NCBI GenBank assembly: GCA_011051825.1
Contig: DRKH01000410.1
Coordinates: 1 to 9,348, forward strand
Source of the DNA: Desulfobulbus sp.
GTDB lineage: Bacteria > Desulfobacterota > Desulfobulbia > Desulfobulbales > Desulfobulbaceae
Length of the DNA: 9,348 nt
Direction: 5' to 3'
Shown here: positions 7,240 through 9,348 of the stretch, piece after piece
Position numbering within the stretch: the stretch's first letter is position 1
Layout of the letters: every line of letters starts with the position of its first letter
The notes under the pieces: generated by a model
What the model saw: only the letters and a program-made list of their open reading frames with translations
Told to the model about the DNA's origin: nothing
Databases searched by the model: none
Program-made: the position numbers and the translations under genes

Positions 7240-7662
7240 ATGAAAAAGATAATCTTGGCCTGTTTGATTGTCCTGATGAGCAGTTCTTTTGCTCTGGCGG
7301 ATTGGGTGGACGTGTTTAAAACAAACTATCAGGAGCGGGGAATTGACCAGGCTGTTGTTGATGCCATGAAAGTGGGCGCGACTCCGGCACTGATCCTTAA
7401 TGAAGGCCTGAGGCTGGAGGGGTTGAACCCGATAAAGCTGGTGCAGGCACTGTATTGTGCCGGCGCAAAGGGGCCGGAGGTCGAGAAGGCCTCAAGAGCG
7501 GCAGGTCTTTCCGAACTGGCTATCTCCACCGGTTATGAGAAGAGTGTTGCTGAATGCGGTGCAGCCGTTGCCGACACCCAGGCCTACACTCCGGTTGTAA
7601 CCACCCCGAGCTTTGCCTCTCAAGATAGTGGCGGGGTTGTTTTCAGTCCGGCCTCGTTTTAG
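7240..7662 (+). CDS. Small secreted protein of unknown function in an exopolysaccharide cluster
   Basis: This 140-residue protein has a typical signal peptide (MKKIILACLIVLMSSSFALA, likely cleavage after ALA at residue 20). The mature part begins DWVDVF and is mostly helical in appearance through about residue 110, with Cys in ALYCAGAKG and in VAECGAAVADTQAYTP; the two cysteines could form a disulfide. The tail is Pro/Ser/Gly-rich and ends in SPASF. From memory, similar small proteins occur beside exopolysaccharide genes in deltaproteobacteria, but I know no assigned function. The frame stays open to an ATG at 7216, yet the ATG at 7240 is preferred because GGGGGAA (7231-7237) lies just before it and the signal peptide starts there. 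It lies 185 bases after the transferase gene, same strand. Confidence 0.8.
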   Translation: MKKIILACLIVLMSSSFALADWVDVFKTNYQERGIDQAVVDAMKVGATPALILNEGLRLEGLNPIKLVQALYCAGAKGPEVEKASRAAGLSELAISTGYEKSVAECGAAVADTQAYTPVVTTPSFASQDSGGVVFSPASF

Positions 7663-8056
7663 TTTTTTGTTAAAGTAGAGTTTTCGGGTTTTATCTGAAA
7701 ACAGAGCGTTGCGAGCTCCGGGTTTCGGGCTCGCTTCCCTATGGCGGTTTTATAACTGCAAAAGAGTGGGCGTGTTCCACCGTTGCGGTGTATAGCCGTC
7801 CTTTGAGCGATAACCGGTATTGTACAGGGTCGGCATCGCCCGCCGGCGGGAAGTGGCTTGTTAAAATCGCTGCTTCGCCGGAAGAATGTTGCTGCATAGA
7901 GAGGTCACGGGATCGGCAGCTTTTTTGGTGGGTAATACCCGCCCTGCTTTTGCCAATTCCAATTTTCCCGGCCCCGGTTTTCTTCAGGTTCAGTTGTATC
8001 CTGCCAAGACGGCCAGTTTCACAGATAGGCCATCATGACTCTATTCTATCTTGCAG
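7663..8056. other. Intergenic stretch with several small hairpins, no gene seen
   Basis: No frame here has convincing coding character. A 90-codon frame (7788-8060) has no ribosome binding site, a Pro- and Cys-rich composition, and runs into the mobile element, so I do not call it. Short hairpins occur in series at 7711-7734, 7744-7759 (GCGGTT / AACTGC) and 7778-7790 (CACCG / CGGTG). GCTGC / GCAGC (7891-7895, 7916-7920) is followed at once by T6 and could be a weak terminator. GGTGGGT-AAT-ACCCGCC (7927-7943) is another inverted repeat. The series could be a structured 3' UTR or a small RNA; no known RNA family is recognised. Confidence 0.4.
7711..7734 (+). terminator. Hairpin after the small secreted protein gene, possible weak terminator
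   Basis: GCGAGC (7711-7716) pairs with GCTCGC (7729-7734), and after one bulged T the stem continues CCG / CGG around the loop GGTTT. The stem is GC-rich and lies 49 bases after the stop codon, but the following TTCCCT is a poor U-tract, so it could be an mRNA-stabilising structure instead. Confidence 0.35.
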
Positions 8057-8210
8057 GTAACTGTTCAGGAGCACCCCATCTCTGCACGGTCAGGCCTGAT
8101 TCACATAGGAATCACTATAGTTCACAGGCCTGACTGCACAGATATGGAGCACTCCTGAGCAGTTACAGGTGGTGGTAGGGCTAGTTCCCTGCCCCTACCT
8201 GAATAGTTAC
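8057..8210. mobile_element. 154-bp miniature inverted-repeat element (MITE), IS66-like ends
   Basis: The element begins GTAACTGTTCAGG (8057-8069) and ends CCTGAATAGTTAC (8198-8210); these are terminal inverted repeats matching at 12 of 13 positions. It is flanked by a perfect 8-bp direct repeat TCTTGCAG (8049-8056 and 8211-8218), as expected of a target-site duplication. A third, internal copy of the end (CCTGAGCAGTTAC, 8154-8166) lets 8057-8098 fold on 8125-8166 as a long imperfect hairpin, and a second small stem lies at 8166-8201. It has no coding capacity, so it would have to be moved in trans. GTAA ends with 8-bp duplications suit the IS66 family (inference from family rules, not a match to a named element). 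Confidence 0.75.
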
Positions 8211-8229
8211 TCTTGCAGCTAGTTTTAAT

Positions 8230-8275
8230 TATCAAAAGGCTCTACGGCTTTACTGTAGAGCCTTTTGATATTTTT
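8230..8275 (+). terminator. Strong intrinsic terminator-type hairpin upstream of the barrel gene
   Basis: A perfect 16-bp stem (8230-8245 with 8255-8270, arm core AAAAGGCTCTAC) extends by G·U and G-C pairs to a five-base loop CTTTA. It is followed by TTTTT (8271-8275). The A-rich 5' side and U-rich 3' side are typical of an intrinsic terminator reading on the plus strand. It stands 58 bases before the barrel gene ATG, with no obvious promoter between, so it may act as a terminator for the upstream unit or as an attenuator for the barrel gene. Confidence 0.75.
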
Positions 8276-8333
8276 AAAAGGAAGAAGTTTCAGTTTTGTA
8301 AGGAGAGGTCGACAAAGTCAAGGGGAGGGTGAG

Positions 8334-9348
8334 ATGGTAAAAAAGTATAGATTGGTCCTGCTGTCGTTTGCATTGGTGCCGCCGGTTGCCGTAAATGCAT
8401 TTGCGTCTCAGGGTGTCCAGGGCAACGGGCTGAACGTTGTTGCGCAGAAAGATGTTATTGCCGCAGTTGCACCCATAAGCCAGGATATGCCTATGGGGCA
8501 GGGGATTGGAGCGCAACCCTCTCTTCTCCCTGAAGATACTGTCAGTTCCGAAGATCTGTTTGGGATGCAGGGCGGATATTTTCATCCATATATTTCCGTT
8601 TTTGAAGAATATTCGGACAACCTTTTTAATGTGAATACGAATGAAAAGGAAAACTGGTTGACTACAATCTCTCCCGGTTTATGGGTAGCCCTGCCACGGA
8701 CAAAAGAAGTGCCCATCACCATTACTCCCCACAATACCGCTCCGGGGGGCCTTCAGCTCGCCCTGCATGAATATGAGGGATTTGAAAGGTATCATTTTTA
8801 TCTGCTCGGTGGTCTGGATATTAAATTTTATTCCGAAGATTCCGATCTCAATGATACCAATGCAAAGGTAGAGGGGATGTTTCAGTATAACCTCCGCAGC
8901 GGCCTTACTCTGCAGGCTGTCGACCGCTACACCTATGGTCAGGACAGATTTGATGCCGGCAGCTCCACGGTCAACGGTATTCGCCGTTACAACTCGAATA
9001 TAGTCCAGGGAACAGCGGATTGGGATTTTTCGGAAAAGTTCAGGGCAAGAGTCGATTATACAAACTTTCTGCTTGATTATACCGATAAGCAGGACGACTT
9101 TCTTGATAGAACCGACAACTCGGGTTCTGTATATGCCATTTATAAATACAGTCCTAAAACGGATTTTTTTGTCGAATACCGTTTGATCGATGTCAGCTAT
9201 GATTATGATATCGGCCAGGTGAGAGACAACACCAATCATTTTGTCTATGCCGGTATCAACTGGGATACCACGGAAAAAACGGCCCTTCGCCTGAAGGCCG
9301 GTTACCAGAAAAAAAATTATGATAACGACCGGGCGGATAATCTTAACA
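8334..9348 (+). CDS. Outer-membrane beta-barrel protein (BBP2_2-type), exopolysaccharide cluster, 3' end outside window
   Basis: The frame is open from ATG 8334 to the window edge, giving 338 codons and one extra base. A ribosome binding site AGGGGAGGG (8320-8328) precedes it. The signal peptide (MVKKYRLVLLSFALVPPVAV, then NAFA) is likely cleaved after residue 24. A low-complexity linker leads to barrel-like sequence from about residue 82 (YFHPYISVFEEYSDNLFNV), with repeated aromatic alternating strands and Asp/Asn-rich turns such as KFYSEDSDLNDTNAK and DYTDKQDDF. This is typical of the putative beta-barrel porin 2 (PF10082-like) proteins found in exopolysaccharide loci, often thought to take part in passage of the polymer across the outer membrane. 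That role is inference from context. The gene is separated from the small secreted protein gene by a mobile element and a strong terminator, so it may be a separate transcription unit. Confidence 0.85.
   Translation, partial: MVKKYRLVLLSFALVPPVAVNAFASQGVQGNGLNVVAQKDVIAAVAPISQDMPMGQGIGAQPSLLPEDTVSSEDLFGMQGGYFHPYISVFEEYSDNLFNVNTNEKENWLTTISPGLWVALPRTKEVPITITPHNTAPGGLQLALHEYEGFERYHFYLLGGLDIKFYSEDSDLNDTNAKVEGMFQYNLRSGLTLQAVDRYTYGQDRFDAGSSTVNGIRRYNSNIVQGTADWDFSEKFRARVDYTNFLLDYTDKQDDFLDRTDNSGSVYAIYKYSPKTDFFVEYRLIDVSYDYDIGQVRDNTNHFVYAGINWDTTEKTALRLKAGYQKKNYDNDRADNLN

Noticed and set aside
7690..7870. Cyclic di-GMP (GEMM) or cobalamin riboswitch
   Set aside because: Hairpins are present, but I found neither the conserved GEMM core nor a B12 box; no riboswitch class is supported by eye.
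7788..8060. A 90-codon plus-strand frame
   Set aside because: No ribosome binding site, Pro/Cys/Arg-rich random-looking composition, and its end falls inside the mobile element.
8057..8210. Integron attC site or CRISPR repeat
   Set aside because: The long imperfect palindrome resembles attC at first sight, but there is no GTTRRRY core at the 3' end, and a perfect 8-bp flanking repeat with terminal inverted repeats fits a transposed element better. There is no repeat-spacer array.
8679..9239. A 186-codon open frame on the minus strand within the barrel gene
   Set aside because: The plus-strand frame has a strong ribosome binding site, a signal peptide and barrel character; the minus frame is a shadow of it.

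Overview
The window looks like chromosomal DNA of a diderm, cytochrome-rich anaerobe, most likely a Desulfobacterota (sulfate- or metal-reducing 'deltaproteobacterium'). This is an inference from the gene families: a dense multiheme c-type cytochrome, tandem DUF1566 domains, an outer-membrane barrel of the exopolysaccharide type and a polyisoprenyl-phosphate sugar transferase. Nothing here fixes the genus.

Layout. A divergent intergenic region at about 5375-5632 splits the window in two. To the left, on the minus strand, lies a tight four-gene operon read from 5258 down to 255: (1) a secreted TPR protein with a C-terminal outer-membrane beta-barrel-like domain, (2) a right-handed parallel beta-helix protein with a lipoprotein-like signal, (3) a 12-heme c-type cytochrome, (4) a secreted protein with two DUF1566 domains. 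The last three are joined by a 4-base ATGA overlap and a directly abutting TAG/ATG, so they are probably translated together. To the right, on the plus strand, lie a polyprenyl-phosphate sugar-1-phosphate transferase (first membrane step of exopolysaccharide synthesis), a small secreted protein of unknown function, and the first 338 codons of an outer-membrane beta-barrel protein that runs off the window. These three look like the start of an exopolysaccharide synthesis and export cluster.

The 671 bases between the small secreted protein and the barrel gene hold no convincing gene. They contain several small hairpins, a 154-bp miniature inverted-repeat element (8057-8210) bounded by a perfect 8-bp direct repeat, and a very strong intrinsic terminator-type hairpin (8230-8275) just ahead of the barrel gene.

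How the parts may work together (inference). All four products of the left operon carry export signals, and their families (barrel, beta-helix, multiheme cytochrome, DUF1566) suit the outer membrane or cell surface. The cytochrome consists of three tetraheme modules in near-identical register, each with four extra histidines at fixed distances, which predicts bis-histidine ligation of all 12 hemes and a wire-like electron carrier. Its place next to exopolysaccharide genes recalls the Geobacter xap locus, where an extracellular polysaccharide matrix is needed to hold outer-surface cytochromes. The combination of TPR-barrel, beta-helix lipoprotein, 12-heme cytochrome and DUF1566 protein is the best candidate here for an undescribed surface electron-transfer module.
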